Made by a program: the position numbers and the translations under genes. A stretch of 64,000 nt of DNA from Peromyscus leucopus (taxonomy: Eukaryota > Chordata > Mammalia > Rodentia > Cricetidae): NCBI RefSeq assembly GCF_004664715.2, contig NC_051072.1, positions 37,882,142 through 37,946,141 of the forward strand, given 5' to 3'. Shown here piece by piece: positions 23,275-34,960 of this stretch (its first letter is position 1; every line of letters starts with the position of its first letter). A model generated the notes under the pieces. That model searched no databases and had not been told where the DNA came from. It saw only the letters and a program-made list of their open reading frames with translations.

Positions 23275-23330
23275 CTTCCTTCCTTCCTCCCTCCCTCCCT
23301 CCCTCCCTCCCTTTATTCCTCCCTCCCCCA
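23275..23330. repeat. (TTCC)/(CCCT) pyrimidine-rich repeat
   Basis: Tetranucleotide TTCC changing into CCTC units. The Leu/Pro/Ser-rich frame over it is the translated repeat. Confidence 0.95.
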
Positions 23331-25059
23331 CCTCTGTTTCTTTCTTTGAAGCCAGGGAGCTCCTCAGTGACATCTCAGAAGTTACACAGCTTTCCAGATC
23401 TGGCGTGTTGAGGGAAGTCCCCTCTTCTGTAACCCTATGAAAGAAGGAACTTTGAAACTACCAATCTGCGTTTGGTTTACTACTTCTGCTTCTTCAGATC
23501 TCTCCTGCCTAAAACACCCACCTCGTCTGTCCAACTTGTCAGGCATTGATATTTACTAGACCAGAAGTTCTCTGACTCACGAGTGCAAGCTGATCAGAAC
23601 TTTAAGTTCAAGTTGTAGGAAGTCTTTAAATACCTTTAGGAATATAATTTTATTTCTACTATTTAAATCTCCAATTCATAAGAAATAAATGCCTGAGTAC
23701 AGTGTGTAAAGTTTAGTCAAAATATACTTTTACCCCAACATGGATATTCAAGTGAAATGCTTATTTAGTTTATAGTTATGTAAGTGAGAGAAGGGATATA
23801 ATAAAAGAAAAAAAGCAAGTGAACCAACCCTTCACAGTAGCCACATTCCCATGAAGAACAATTTAAGGAAAAAAAGTAAATATGAGAATTTATCACTACT
23901 GTTCTAAATATAGTACTCTAAACATTTTATAGTCTAAAAATACCTCTAAAGTACTTAAGATATTTACTAGCCTAAAAATACCTATTTCTTCACATTATTT
24001 GGAAAATTTTTAAGTACCTCTTGGGTACTTTGAAGTTTGAAATCTACTGTACTGGAGAAAGGTCAGGAATGGGGAGGGTCAGAACTTCTAAGAGAGAGAA
24101 TAGGACCCAGGTTGCAACTTGCATGCACTGTACAATCCAGGGGATACTCTGGGGTCCCAGAGTGACAGAGCTAATGACATTGTAGAGCACATTTGTCAAC
24201 ATATGAAGTGAGATCTTTTTCTTCTCTGAACTACAGCCCATCTTGCATTTATTTCCCCGGTGACTGCCTAGACTTTTCAATGGTGATTACTAAATGGACC
24301 CTGATACTATTTCTTTTTGATCAGTGTATTTTTTTCCTTAATCAAAGATCATTCAACTGAAGATTTTAAATGCATTTCTATGATTTTAATTTGACTGGAA
24401 GTTATCTCTTTCCACAAAAGAAAATCCAGAGTCCCTAAAGCAGTGAGGCATCAACACAGATTGTCCAGGGTCACATCCTGGAGTTCATGCTCAGTCTGTA
24501 CTGGGAAACCGGTATTTGGCAGTTTTTAACGTGAAGTTTCTGTTGAAGAAGCCTCCAGCACGTCAGTGATTTTATCCTGTGCCTGCTCACATGGTCACAG
24601 AATCGATCTGGGAGCATGTGCCTGTGTGAATTTCCCAGGAGTCACACAAATGACTGTGGATACAGAGGAGGAAAGTGGCTGTAACCCGACACATGTTAGG
24701 TCAGTGCCCTTCTTCCCTGAGGCGTAGCTTTCCTCTTCACAGAAAGTAGAAGTGAGCAGCAGATCTGGTTTCCCAGGTGAGTTTCAGGATCTTTCAGAGC
24801 CTGTGGGTGGATTTGATGCTTTTGCCACGAACTGTACTGGGGAAAGAGGTTGGGGAGAAAAGGTGATTTTTAACTTCTTGGCTTTGTCAGAAAGTCTTCC
24901 TTGTTAGTCCAGACTCTGAGTTCTGACGGTTAAGAAAAGGTATAGGCAAGAGAAAATGGTTTTAAAGGACACAGGTCTACAAAGAGGACCTTGAAACTAA
25001 AACTAAAAACAGAGAAAGTCAAGCTCTTAGAACTCGGAAGTGAAGTGATCAGGAACACA
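23331..25059. other. Unannotated, largely repeat-free by eye
   Basis: No repeat family recognised. There are short local repetitions of 'taaaaatacct' and 'gtact' near 23890-24030. A donor-like caggtgagt at 24774 with an acceptor-like cctcttcacag ending at 24742 would bracket 34 bases, but there is no coding support. Confidence 0.4.
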
Positions 25060-25560
25060 GTGCAGGGAATTTTTCCTGCACACCCAGTTTTCCCTCTGAG
25101 TAATACCTTACATGCTGTGACACACTTATTACAGACAGTTGGTGCATGTTGATGGGTTGTTATTAACTGAGGCCTATTGTTTACTACGATCTTTCACATT
25201 CTCCCCCAAGTATCCTTTGTAAAATGGTTCCAGGAGGAGTCCTTCCAGGTTGGTCGTTTTGTTTAGTGATCATCTCTCAGGTCCTTTGACTTCTCACCGC
25301 ATCTCAGTACAGCTTGTTTTTTTTAATGGTTTTGAGAATCAAGTATTTTGTAAAGTATTCTAAAGTGGGATGATTGATTTTTTTCTTATGTTATGCTGGA
25401 ATTGTATGTTTTTAGAAAAAGGCCATATAAGTAAGGTATCATATTCATCATGTGATACTCATAAACATGCTGTCATGTGATCACCTGAGTGATCTTAACC
25501 TCAGTTATATGGTGATCAGTATCTGTCTGTCTGTTTTCTTCACTGCCACCAGCAGGGCCA
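25060..25560 (+). mobile_element. Old LINE-1 (L1M-type) 3' end
   Basis: tgggatgattgattttttt, ctggaattgtatgttttt, gtatcatattcatcatgtga, atgatcacctgagtgatc-like text and atctgtctgtctgttttc follow the 3' UTR of old mammalian LINE-1. No frame is left. Confidence 0.5.
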
Positions 25561-25664
25561 GATTAAGACTTTTGTAGACCCTCATGTGTTAAAAAGGCTG
25601 TAAGTCACATAGTCTTCTCACATATGTGTGTCTGTGCATACATTACACATATTCATTAAATATT

Positions 25665-25700
25665 TATATAATATATGTAATATATATATATATATATATA
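25665..25700. repeat. (TA)n tract
   Basis: An AT alternating tract with short interruptions. Confidence 0.95.
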
Positions 25701-26370
25701 ATTTACCAAGATTAAAAGTGAAATTTGCTTTTTCTAAGGATGACCATGTATTTTATTCTTGTGGGTTTTTTTTTTGAAGTTAGATAAGTTTCCCCAAAGT
25801 TATTTTAATGCTTTCCTTTGTTATTGTCCTGAGGACATGCCTACCTGTCCCCAAAGTAACCAAGACAGGTCCTTTGGGACCTGCCTGTCACTTTTCATCC
25901 CGCTGATAACACCACCTCTCCCATTCTCTTTCTGTCAGGCAAGGGTATAATAAACATTTCCCCCTTCACACAATAGGTAGAAAATGCAAGGATTCTTTGA
26001 GATGAAACAAAATGAGTCTAATTCTCTCAAACTATTTATTTAGCTCTGAGTGACTTAAAGCAACTGAAGAGTTGTGTTGGAAAAATGAGGAGTATGCAGC
26101 GGTTAGTAGTCAATATTTGCCCCAATGGAACATCTACTTTGTAGAAAGCTCTAAACCCAAACCAAATGCAGGAATCAGTGCTCCCAGGTGCTGCCCCATG
26201 GCAATGAGATGTGTTTGGGGCTTAGCAGCTTTCTAGAAGCTTTCCAGATCCCATTCCTGTCTTCTCCATTTGCCCTTGTTTAATCGGGGCCTGGATTTGA
26301 AGGGATGCCAGTCACTTGCTGAGGTTCTCCCCATGTGGGGACTATGCTGGGCCTTACGAACTTGGGTCAA

Positions 26371-26470
26371 GTGACTAATGTCTTACAGCTAATAAATAGA
26401 AATGGAGCCATGACGGTCAGACTGATCACCTGGCCTTGGGTTTGCCCTGACTCTGGTTGGATCACTGTAA
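26371..26470 (-). repeat. Inverted duplicate segment, copy 1 (MIR-like core)
   Basis: Its reverse complement matches 29032-29121 closely, including a 24-base block with one difference (around caggtgatcagtctga, then cgtcatggctccatttctat). A MIR-like core (ttagctgtaagac) lies inside, but the two copies are far more alike than two independent MIRs should be. See findings. Confidence 0.75.
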
Positions 26471-28540
26471 CTCACTTGGTCACCTACAGCTTTCTTATAT
26501 CAGGCTCATATAAAATCCTTGGGCACTATGGACTTCTGGGTAAAAAAGAAAGAACCAATTTCCTAATCTCCCCTGAGGTCCTCTGTTTTCATGTGTGTGT
26601 GGGGGCAGAGGGATTTACTCTGTAAAAGCAGCTAAAACATAGACTTGGGCACAGTGGCTCTTCTTCTAAGGTTGACTCTCAAGCAAGCCAAGGTTGGCTG
26701 CTTAAAGAGCTCCAGTGTTAACTGAATTTTAACATTCATCTCTAAATCTTGCAGAAGGTGCCAGGAGAGCTAATTCCTTTTCAGTCTTGACTATTTATGG
26801 CAAAAGGAGAAGTGTACATAAAATTTCAATAAAAACATCTACCACTGAGTGAGTAGCAACACAGTCAAGGGCCATTAGGGAGTCTACCTTCTTTAGTAAT
26901 TCTCCCACTTAAGTCCATACATAGTGTTAGCCATACTAGGCATTAAAATGATCACCTATTGGACAAGACCTTCAATATTTTCTCTTTTAATGATGCCACC
27001 TAACTAGTCCTAATTTACAAAACCTTAAGAAGAAAAACAAATTAACTTCAGTACTATATTACAACCAGAAATTCGATTGAACATATCGAGAAGAGAGACA
27101 AAACACTTTTGAAAGTCGAGATTGAAGCTTATAATATTAAAATGGAGTAGTGTGTGAGTTCTTGCTCATTCAAGACTCACTGATTTTTATAAATGTCACC
27201 ACATCTATTTGCAACCTAATCATTATTTCTCTGTTAGAAACCAGGAGCATCTCCATATGCTCAGTTAAGACAAGTAGCTAATTTATTTAAAGCCCCGTGT
27301 GCCTATGCAGGTAGTCGCTTCCTAAGCCTTCTGGCAGCTCTTCTCTGTCTCCTTTCTTGCTAATAGAACCTCCACTTTGTTTAGAATAATAATTATAGAT
27401 TTCAGATAAATTTATGATAGTCATGAGATCCTTTTCTCTTCTACCAGCTTTCTTTACAGAATTCAAGGTACTATGAATTTGTTGTAGATACCAAACAGAT
27501 GTTTCTGGTAAAATCTGGAGACCTTCAGTTTCTGGGGAAGACTGACTTTCCAGATAACATGGCAGTTGATTCTTTGCTGTTCTGTTTCCCCTGCTTCTCC
27601 CTACTTTGAATAAACAAGATGCCAGATGCTGTGGCATTCAACCTCTGATCATGAAACAATAACACACTTGAAGCAGAAGAATAAAAGGAATATTTTTCAT
27701 ATAAGCATTGTTGAGTCTTTTATACTACCTGTCTCCAGATTTCCTCTTAAATATTCTGTTAAATTTTAAGGTACTTGCTTATTTTGGGATTTCAGCATTT
27801 CTAAAATTATGACTATGACTAGGAAGGGTAGCAGAACGTTCTTTCAACCCTAGGAGCTAAGGGAGAAGATGAAGAGATGGTGGAGCAGATGTATCTTAGC
27901 AGCACTCTGAAAGGGGTTACTGTTACTTTTAAAACTGGGTGAGGTGCACAGTACGATGGATACTTTAAAAAAGTATTTCAAAAGATGTGGCACTATTTAT
28001 GCTTTTGTTGTCATGGAGATCAATTTGCATGGAAAGCTGATTGACAGTTTGGAGTTGAAAATGTTCCAGAAAAGTTGAATTCAATTTGGACAATATTAGA
28101 CATAACCAATTTAAAAAACTTTTAAAGTATATATGGAAGTGATATAAGATAGAGTCATGCTTAATGCATTTATATATTATAAACATTGTGTGTAACATGA
28201 GAACACTTTTCATAGCTACTTGATGGCATGTTTCTTTCTTTGGGAACATAGCAGAATGATTATTCTTGCAGCTGATGCTTCATCCATCCTAGTGAATTAT
28301 AGAATCTCCTACTTGGTTAAGCCATTCCTATTTAGAAATCGTTTGGAGCTGAGATAATTCCCACTGTATACAAAGAAACTCCAAACTCTGCAAACTCTGG
28401 TTCTTCAAGCTACCAATGCAAATATGTTGATCATCCTATGCTATCATTTTCAAGACTCCTCTCAGTGTGGCCTTTTAGTGACCTGGTGTTGAAATGCTGC
28501 CTTTAGATAACTGACTTAGCTGTAATATCTACTAAGTTAT
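26471..28540. other. Unannotated stretch
   Basis: No repeat recognised over about 2 kb. A 116-codon minus-strand frame at 27287-27637 is mixed in composition (MTIINLSEIYNYYSKQSGG) and not a simple repeat. I recognise no family in it, and there is no promoter, splice or poly(A) context to support a gene. Confidence 0.4.
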
Positions 28541-28548
28541 AACACACA

Positions 28549-28597
<49 letters not shown>
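28541..28597. repeat. (CA)n microsatellite
   Basis: About 28 CA units with one interruption near the left end. Confidence 0.98.
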
Positions 28598-28599
<2 letters not shown>

Positions 28600-28873
28600 C
28601 TAAGTAACTCCCAACTTCAGTTCATATTCTATTTACAAAATGCAGAGTGCTCTGGGATTCAGCTTTTTGATGATTACCTTTATGTGACAACCTGACTGAC
28701 TTATGGGGGATGCTTAGCTTGCTGATAAATATAGTTTCTGGGTGGGGTGGTGATGATAGTTTTGGAGAAGCTGAGTATTTGAGTGAGTAAGCTGAGTAAA
28801 GATGGTTGCCTTCAACAGTGTAGGTGGGCATCCATTGGTGGCCAAGTCTCAAGAGGCAGACAAGAATGGATTT

Positions 28874-28930
<57 letters not shown>

Positions 28931-28951
28931 CCTCCCTCCCTCCCTCCCTCT
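28874..28951. repeat. (CT)n / (CCCT)n microsatellite
   Basis: CT dinucleotides with interruptions, passing into CCCT units. Confidence 0.98.
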
Positions 28952-29031
28952 CTAAATTGAGACATCAATCTACTTCTTCCATCAGACTTGTGCTTTCTGA
29001 CAGACCTAGACTTACATAGCAACACATCTTA

Positions 29032-29121
29032 GTGATCCAACCTAAGAGTTGGGGCAAACCCAAGGTCAGGTGATCAGTCTGATCGTCATGGCTCCATTTC
29101 TATTAGCTGTGAGATTGCTGC
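29032..29121 (+). repeat. Inverted duplicate segment, copy 2
   Basis: Matches the reverse complement of 26371-26470; see that entry. It lies within the ancient LTR at a place where that LTR's own sequence should continue, which suggests it was inserted there. Confidence 0.75.
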
Positions 29122-29345
29122 ACATGGCCTTGAACTTATGCTATTGGTTTCTCTGGGTCAGTCCTTTGGTCTTTGGTCAGTCCTTGAAGTACTGGCTTTC
29201 TTTGACCTCCAGCCTGACTATAGGAGGTATGAGACTTCTCACTTGAGCCAACCCCTCAGAATAAGTCTCTTTCTGGATACTATGTATATCCTATTGGTTC
29301 TTGTGTTGTTGAGAGCTGTGACTAAAATACGCTCCCAACTGGATT

Positions 29346-29940
29346 TTATGATGTGAGTAAATCAGTCCTCTACCAGAATGAGAGCTAGATATTTTTACTG
29401 GATGTGTTCTCAGTGTGGGGAATAACATGTCCCCAGCTGAATTTGTTGTCTTCTTATCTTGAAAAAAGCTTTTACTCAGAAAGACTTGTCAAGGTTCTTG
29501 TTGTTGGTTATTTTATGGTCATTACTCTTTGTAACTATTGTCTATGATATTGTTATTATCCATACTGTTTGGAGCTAATTCTATCAGAGTGAGTTCAGAC
29601 ATTCCTATTAGATACACACTCTTTTGGTGTCCAAAATAATGCTCTTTTAGGAGAACTGACTAACCCTTCATCCTACAAAAGCATTTCTCACTCTCTAGCT
29701 TTGTGAAAGTATTTATTCTATGATTATTATTTTTTTCATTGTTTGGTACTGACTTCTCTTTTCCTTATAAGCTTAACTCCAATGGTGTCTGTGCACCATT
29801 ACATTCAACAAGGGGAAGAGACGCGTACTAAATCCCATATATTGTGTAGACTGCTGTCACACACTAGTTACACCATCTTCAAAATGGCACCTGGATTTGA
29901 CATGCCTTGATGCTTTATCTGATACCCATCGATGCTGATA

Positions 29941-29971
<31 letters not shown>

Positions 29972-30239
29972 GAGTCTTGTGTGTCACACTCCAAAGCCTA
30001 GGCAATTTTAAATCATCATTTTCCATTTTTTACTTACATCATATTTGTGGAAGAATTCAAAAGTGTGGACCTGTGTCTAGTGGACCATTCATCACAGAAA
30101 CACACCTCCCCTGTCATTGCAGCATCTGTGGTATTGTGAGAACTGATGTAGTATGTAAAAGCCACTTGGGCTGAGAGACAAGCCATTTACATGACCAGAA
30201 CAGTTCTCTGAAACCAATCCTGGAAGCATTTAGTGTAGA
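29346..30239. other. Unannotated stretch with a 28-base T run
   Basis: No repeat family or gene recognised. A pure T run lies at 29944-29971. Confidence 0.4.
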
Positions 30240-30440
30240 GGATGATTATGAACATGGGATACTAGCCTTGAAGTTAAGATCTTTTGAGTTCACATCTTTA
30301 TCATTTACAACTGGCTCATTATGAACAACTTAAAGTCACATAGCCTCTGCTCACCATCAAAATGTAATGACTAAAAAACACTACCTATTATTATCATCAT
30401 CATAATTATAATAATTCAATGAAAAACCATTAATAAAGAT
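30240..30440 (+). repeat. MIR SINE
   Basis: gttaagatcttttgagttca, catctttatcatttacaact, ggctcattatgaacaactta and a run of attattatcatcatc give the MIR sense order. Confidence 0.6.
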
Positions 30441-32194
30441 CACAGATGATATCTGGTCTTAATAGGGCCCTAGAATTTCTGCAGGGGCAAATGGAAGTAG
30501 TCCAGTAAAGGGATGTCTCCACGTCAAGGCTCATGTGTCTTTGGGTAAGGGGCTGGAGGTCAAGGAGGAACATTCTCAGGAGCATGCTCTTCCTACCCTA
30601 AAATGTGATGCTGATTCAAGAAGGACTTGGCGCTTGGACACTATGAACAAAGCAAAGTTATTCCCTTCAAAACTACTGACAGCTGCTGACATGATTATGG
30701 GATCAGCCTTGTCATTTAAAAATGATTGGATACTACTCACAAGATCATCTGGGCACTGAAAAGTGCTTTGCAGTTTTTTTTTGGAGAACAGTTGTGGTCT
30801 CTGTTTATAGGGCTCACCGTAAGGGCCTGTGCTCTGCCTCATAGGCTATAAAATGAACCAACTCATCCCGTTACTTTGGTGGAACATCCAAAAGGACACT
30901 ACAAATTGGGTCTGTAATCTACCTTTTCCAATTCAACAGCTGCATCTTCTTAGACATCACTGAGCTATCTGATGCCAGGTTCTAATGCCAGAGTCTCTGT
31001 CTCTGTCTCTCTCTCCCTCTCTTTTCATCTGTAGGCCCCTACAATCCTGTGCTGTTGTTGAAACCCCCCAAGTCCTTATTATTAGATACAAAAAAACAAG
31101 ACTGTGTCTGTAAGCCAGACTACAGCTTCCTCCTGCATTACTCCCCCCGCCCCCCAGTATTATTCTAGAAGACTGGTTTTGTTGTCTCTCCCTGCAGGTA
31201 AGGTTAGATAAATATTAACTATTGCTTTTTAAATCTATCCAGACAATTACATCAAAATCATTTCAGTGCTTCTTTTTTGCTTCACATTTTGTAGCTGGCT
31301 ACATTTTTCAGCTGCAAGCTCTCTTTCCCTCTGCTTTTAATTGTTATTAGGCATCTGCTGGCTGAGAAGGCAGAGTTTGAGGTGTAGGATGGTGTGGGAG
31401 GGTTCAATGTGCCACAGCTTCCTTTTTGCAGTATTCAGGGAGCGATGGTAAATTAGACAACGGTCTGTTCAACCCCAGACATAGATCAGTGCGTGACCCC
31501 CTGTCACAGGAGCAGTTGACATTTGAACACACCAAAACACTATACTAACCGTCCTTCCTAGGGTAGAACCAGCAAAAGGTGAAAAACAGAACTCCTGAAA
31601 ATGCCATCAATAGGTGCCTAGCAGGGAGCCCTGTTACAGATCTGTCATCTGCAGCTTCACCATGACCAACAGATGGGGGAGAAGTTTGAAATGGGACTTT
31701 CTAATTAGTGCTTGCTGTACTACACATCAGCTGACTGGTGTTGAACTTGGAACAAGGTAGGGCTAGGTGTCAGAACCGAGTGGAAAACCTCCAAGTGTCA
31801 CCATTCATTAACTCCCTCTTCTCTGCACAATCACAGCCCTGCAGCTGGGCGACCATCTGTGGTACTCATCTTTCAGGCATTTTTACCAGGATCACTAACT
31901 CTCTAGCCCACTGGCCAACTGACGAGGAAGATTTTCTGATTCTCTGTAATGATACCCAAAGGTCAAAGTAGAAAGCTTGTTCACGTCTTGAGGCCAAATA
32001 GGAAACCCCTGATTTCTAAGAATGAAGGACACTTCCCACTTTTCAAAAACGTATGAGAGAACCTGGGTGGTTTCCAGAACCCCTTTCCCTAGACTTCAAG
32101 GATGAGACACTGAATATTGTCATTAACCCTAATGGTTGTGGGGAGTGGTAACAGAGACTGTTGAATTCTCGGGCAATCTTCAAACTACCCTTTT
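30441..32194. other. Unannotated, apparently repeat-free
   Basis: About 1.7 kb with no repeat I recognise apart from a short CT patch near 31000. The segment 31220-31450 is low in obvious repeats and would be the first place I would look for conserved non-coding sequence. Confidence 0.4.
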
Positions 32195-32335
32195 TCTAGA
32201 TTTTAAACAAGATTTCATATAGCTCAGGCTGGCCTTGAATCTACTATGCAGCTGAAGATGACCTTGAACTCCTGACCTCCCTGCCTCTAGGTGCTGGGGC
32301 AATGGGCATGTGCTGCTGCACTTGTCCCGGCTTTG
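32195..32335 (-). repeat. B1-type SINE, antisense
   Basis: tagctcaggctggccttgaa, gaccttgaactcctgacctc, cctgcctctaggtgctggg, gggcatgtgctgctgcactt: antisense B1, moderately diverged. Confidence 0.85.
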
Positions 32336-33099
32336 TTTCTGAGTCTCTACTGGAGTTCCTTTCCTGAGGAGAGGTTTTGGAGAGCTGGCATCTGGCTGAG
32401 AAGACTTAATTTGCTGGGTTGACCATGATTGGGCAGTAGAAAGTGAATAAAGAAATGAAAATGGATTAAATACCCACTCCTGTGTGGTGAGTGTGTTGTC
32501 TAGTTTTGAGTTCTTTTCTTTCTATCCTTTCATTATCAGTAGAGAAGTACAATTTAACTTGTATGCCAGTTTTTTTTAATTTATCATTTTCTTGTAAATC
32601 ACAATCAGACAAGAACTTAAACATGGCATTAGAAGCAGAAATCGACTTGCTGAGAAATCAGTGGGACTTCCCCCAGAACTCATTTGAGTAGATTTTTAGA
32701 GAAGAGGAAAATTTCCAATTCTGGACAGACTATCTGGTTTTCAAATCTTTTCCATAATCCTCCAAATTTGGAGTCTGAAGACCAGCTGCTCTTCTCATTA
32801 TCGACAGGCTTTGTCTTGTGCCCTGGGAAATCAAAGTTTCATTCCAGCCTGGATATAGAGAAGGGCCACTAAGCCGAACACAAATGGTGAGGCAGGTTTG
32901 GGAGGGGGCAGGTGTTGGTAGTCTGAGAGAGCCAGCCATCTGCCCACCCTAGGAAGATGCAGCAGTGGAGAGGCCTGGGCAAAGTGAGGAAGGAACTGTC
33001 CAAGACAACAGCTTTCTCATGTGTTCGTGATCTCACGGTGGGTATCTACAGCTGGTGCATGGGTGAGAAGGGAGCCGTTGTAGACTTTGTACAGGGACT

Positions 33100-33440
33100 G
33101 GCTTAGGATTTAAAATCTCTACTAGCCCTGTCTCTGCCACTGAAGTATGTAGCCTAAGGCATGTCATTTCCCTCTTATTTCATAAGCAGATGGATTCAGT
33201 CATTTCAATGCAGTGAGCTTTCGTTCGTTTGCACATTTGATGGTATTAGAAACTTGGTGATAAAATAGAAATAGCACACATTTTGGAGCAGAAGAAATCT
33301 TCCAGTTGTCTGTTCTTTGGCCCAGTGATACTCCTTAGTTTCTTAACCATAAAACAAAGAGAATGACATCTAGAAAGTTGTTGTAAAATGAGAGCCATTA
33401 TCATAAACACTTGGCAAAGTTCAAAAATATGGATGACTTG
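33100..33440 (+). repeat. MIR SINE(s), sense
   Basis: tctctgccactgaagtatgt, gcctaaggcatgtcatttc (33115-33180), then a second block with ccttagtttcttaaccataa, aacaaagagaatgacatc, tagaaagttgttgtaaaatg and aaacacttggcaaagttc. These may be one split or two tandem MIRs. Confidence 0.65.
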
Positions 33441-33505
33441 AACCACAAAGATAACTGTGTCCAATGGTGCCATGACCTAGTCTGAGATAGACACATGTTG
33501 CAGGG

Positions 33506-33864
33506 GGTCTTAGGGTGTCTATTGCTGTGCAGAGACACTATGACCTTGGCAACTCTTATAAAGAAAAACATCTAATTGAGGGCTGGCTTATAGTTCAGAG
33601 GTTTAGTCCACTGTCATGGTGGAAAGCATGGGGACATGCAGGCAGACATGGTGCTGGAGAAGTAGCTGAGAGTTCTACATCCAGATCAGCAGGCAGCAGG
33701 AAGAAAGAGTGACATTGGGCCTGGCTTGAGCATCTGAAATGTCAAAGCTGCCCCCAGTGGCACACCTCCTCCAACAAGACCACGCTTACTCCAACAAGGC
33801 TGCACCTCCTAATAGTGCCACTCCCCATGAGTCTATGGGGGCCACTTTTATTCAAACCACCACC
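33506..33864 (-). mobile_element. ORR1-like MaLR LTR, antisense
   Basis: Opens gtcttagggtgtctattgc and closes ttcaaaccaccac. Body: cttggcaactcttataaag, gcagacatggtgctggag, acctcctaatagtgccact. Flanked by CAGGG (33501-33505) and CAGGG (33865-33869), a 5 bp target duplication as expected for MaLR/ERVL-type LTRs. Same family as 8247-8612. Confidence 0.85.
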
Positions 33865-34809
33865 CAGGGTGAAGTTCTAGGTTGATTTCTGTGCCTGATG
33901 ATGAACAATAGCACGGTCTCTATGTTACTAAGAATGAAATGACTCAAACCTCTGGCTCTGTCTTTGAATAGAAAGTGTTGTTGTCACAGGCTTGAAAACA
34001 CTATGGGAAGTTCTGACTCCAATGCACAATATGCCTCATCCCAACTCTGTGACCTAGAGAATGTCCCCCCAGCCCTCTTGGCTCTGTCAGCAAGTTCTGC
34101 TAGTGGAGGAGAACGTGGCAAAGTGTGGGTGGCTGCTTCACTCTCATCTGGGAAGTGCAAAGCCCTGTCAGCTTAAAGAGATTGAAGAATCACTTCTTTG
34201 GATGCTCTTCCTGGTACTCTTGGGAGCTCATGTTGAGAAGTGAGGGGTGAAAATTAGGCATAAGCTCTCCAAAGACATTCACTTAATTAAGCCCATCGCC
34301 AATGTAGGAAAATGGGCTATATTCTGGAGAAATAAATCCATATATTATTACATTTTTACCACCAACAAACTCCTCTTATTTATATGAAAATTGACTTGTG
34401 ATATGTTTGATGCTTGGGAATCATCACCTGGACAAAGATGAATTCTTGAAAGTCGTTGTACCTGTGTGAGCCCAAGACTGCTTCACCGGTATAAATTTGA
34501 TATTGTATTCACATTCACCTAGAAGAAGAAACTGTTGATCCAAGCCTTGATGGGAATTCTGTCCTCTAGAGGTCACCAAGTGCACTGGATTTGAAGAACA
34601 CGGAGGCTCCTGAAGTGCTCAGGCTGGAGCCAAAGGTCCTGCTTATAATTTTGTGAAAGACAATGGAAGGAAATAAATTACCCTAAGTCAGCCTCTTAAG
34701 AAGTATGCAATCTTGTCTTAAATATTGAAGAAGGCACTTTTGAATTGATTTCCACCCCTGGTTTATCTTAGCTTTCTTCTGCACCAATCCAGCTGGTACT
34801 TGTATTTTT

Positions 34810-34960
34810 GTTTGGTTTAGTTTTTGAGATTTTTGTATTTTGTATTCCTGGTTGACCACGAGCTCCCTGTGCTGTTCAGGGTAACCTCGAATTCCTGATG
34901 TTCCTGCCTTTACCTCCCAAATGTTGGGATTATAAGCATGTACTATCTCACCTAGCTAAG
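34810..34960 (-). repeat. B1-type SINE, antisense
   Basis: cctggttgaccacgagctcc, gtaacctcgaattcctgatg, cctgcctttacctcccaaat, gttgggattataagcatgta: antisense B1, diverged. Confidence 0.8.

Larger units (their letters stand above)
28660..29345 (+). mobile_element. Ancient mammalian LTR (ERVL-like), interrupted
   Basis: Opens tgtgacaacctgactgact and continues gtgggcatccattggtgg, ctgagtaaagatggttgcc, gagacatcaatctacttct, tagctt-type parts, then cagaataagtctctttctgg and atcctattggttcttgtgt. This order matches an old LTR whose 3' end has a natural CT/TA-rich tract. A (CT)n array (28874-28951) and the ~90 bp inverted duplicate (29032-29121) interrupt it. The family is not named. Confidence 0.6.

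Noticed and set aside
24743..24776. Possible 34-base exon between a good acceptor and a CAG|GTGAGT donor
   Set aside because: Splice-like pairs are expected by chance in 64 kb; no neighbouring exons or coding content.
28541..28597. CRISPR-like regular repetition
   Set aside because: This and similar regular arrays are dinucleotide microsatellites without spacers; the DNA is mammalian.
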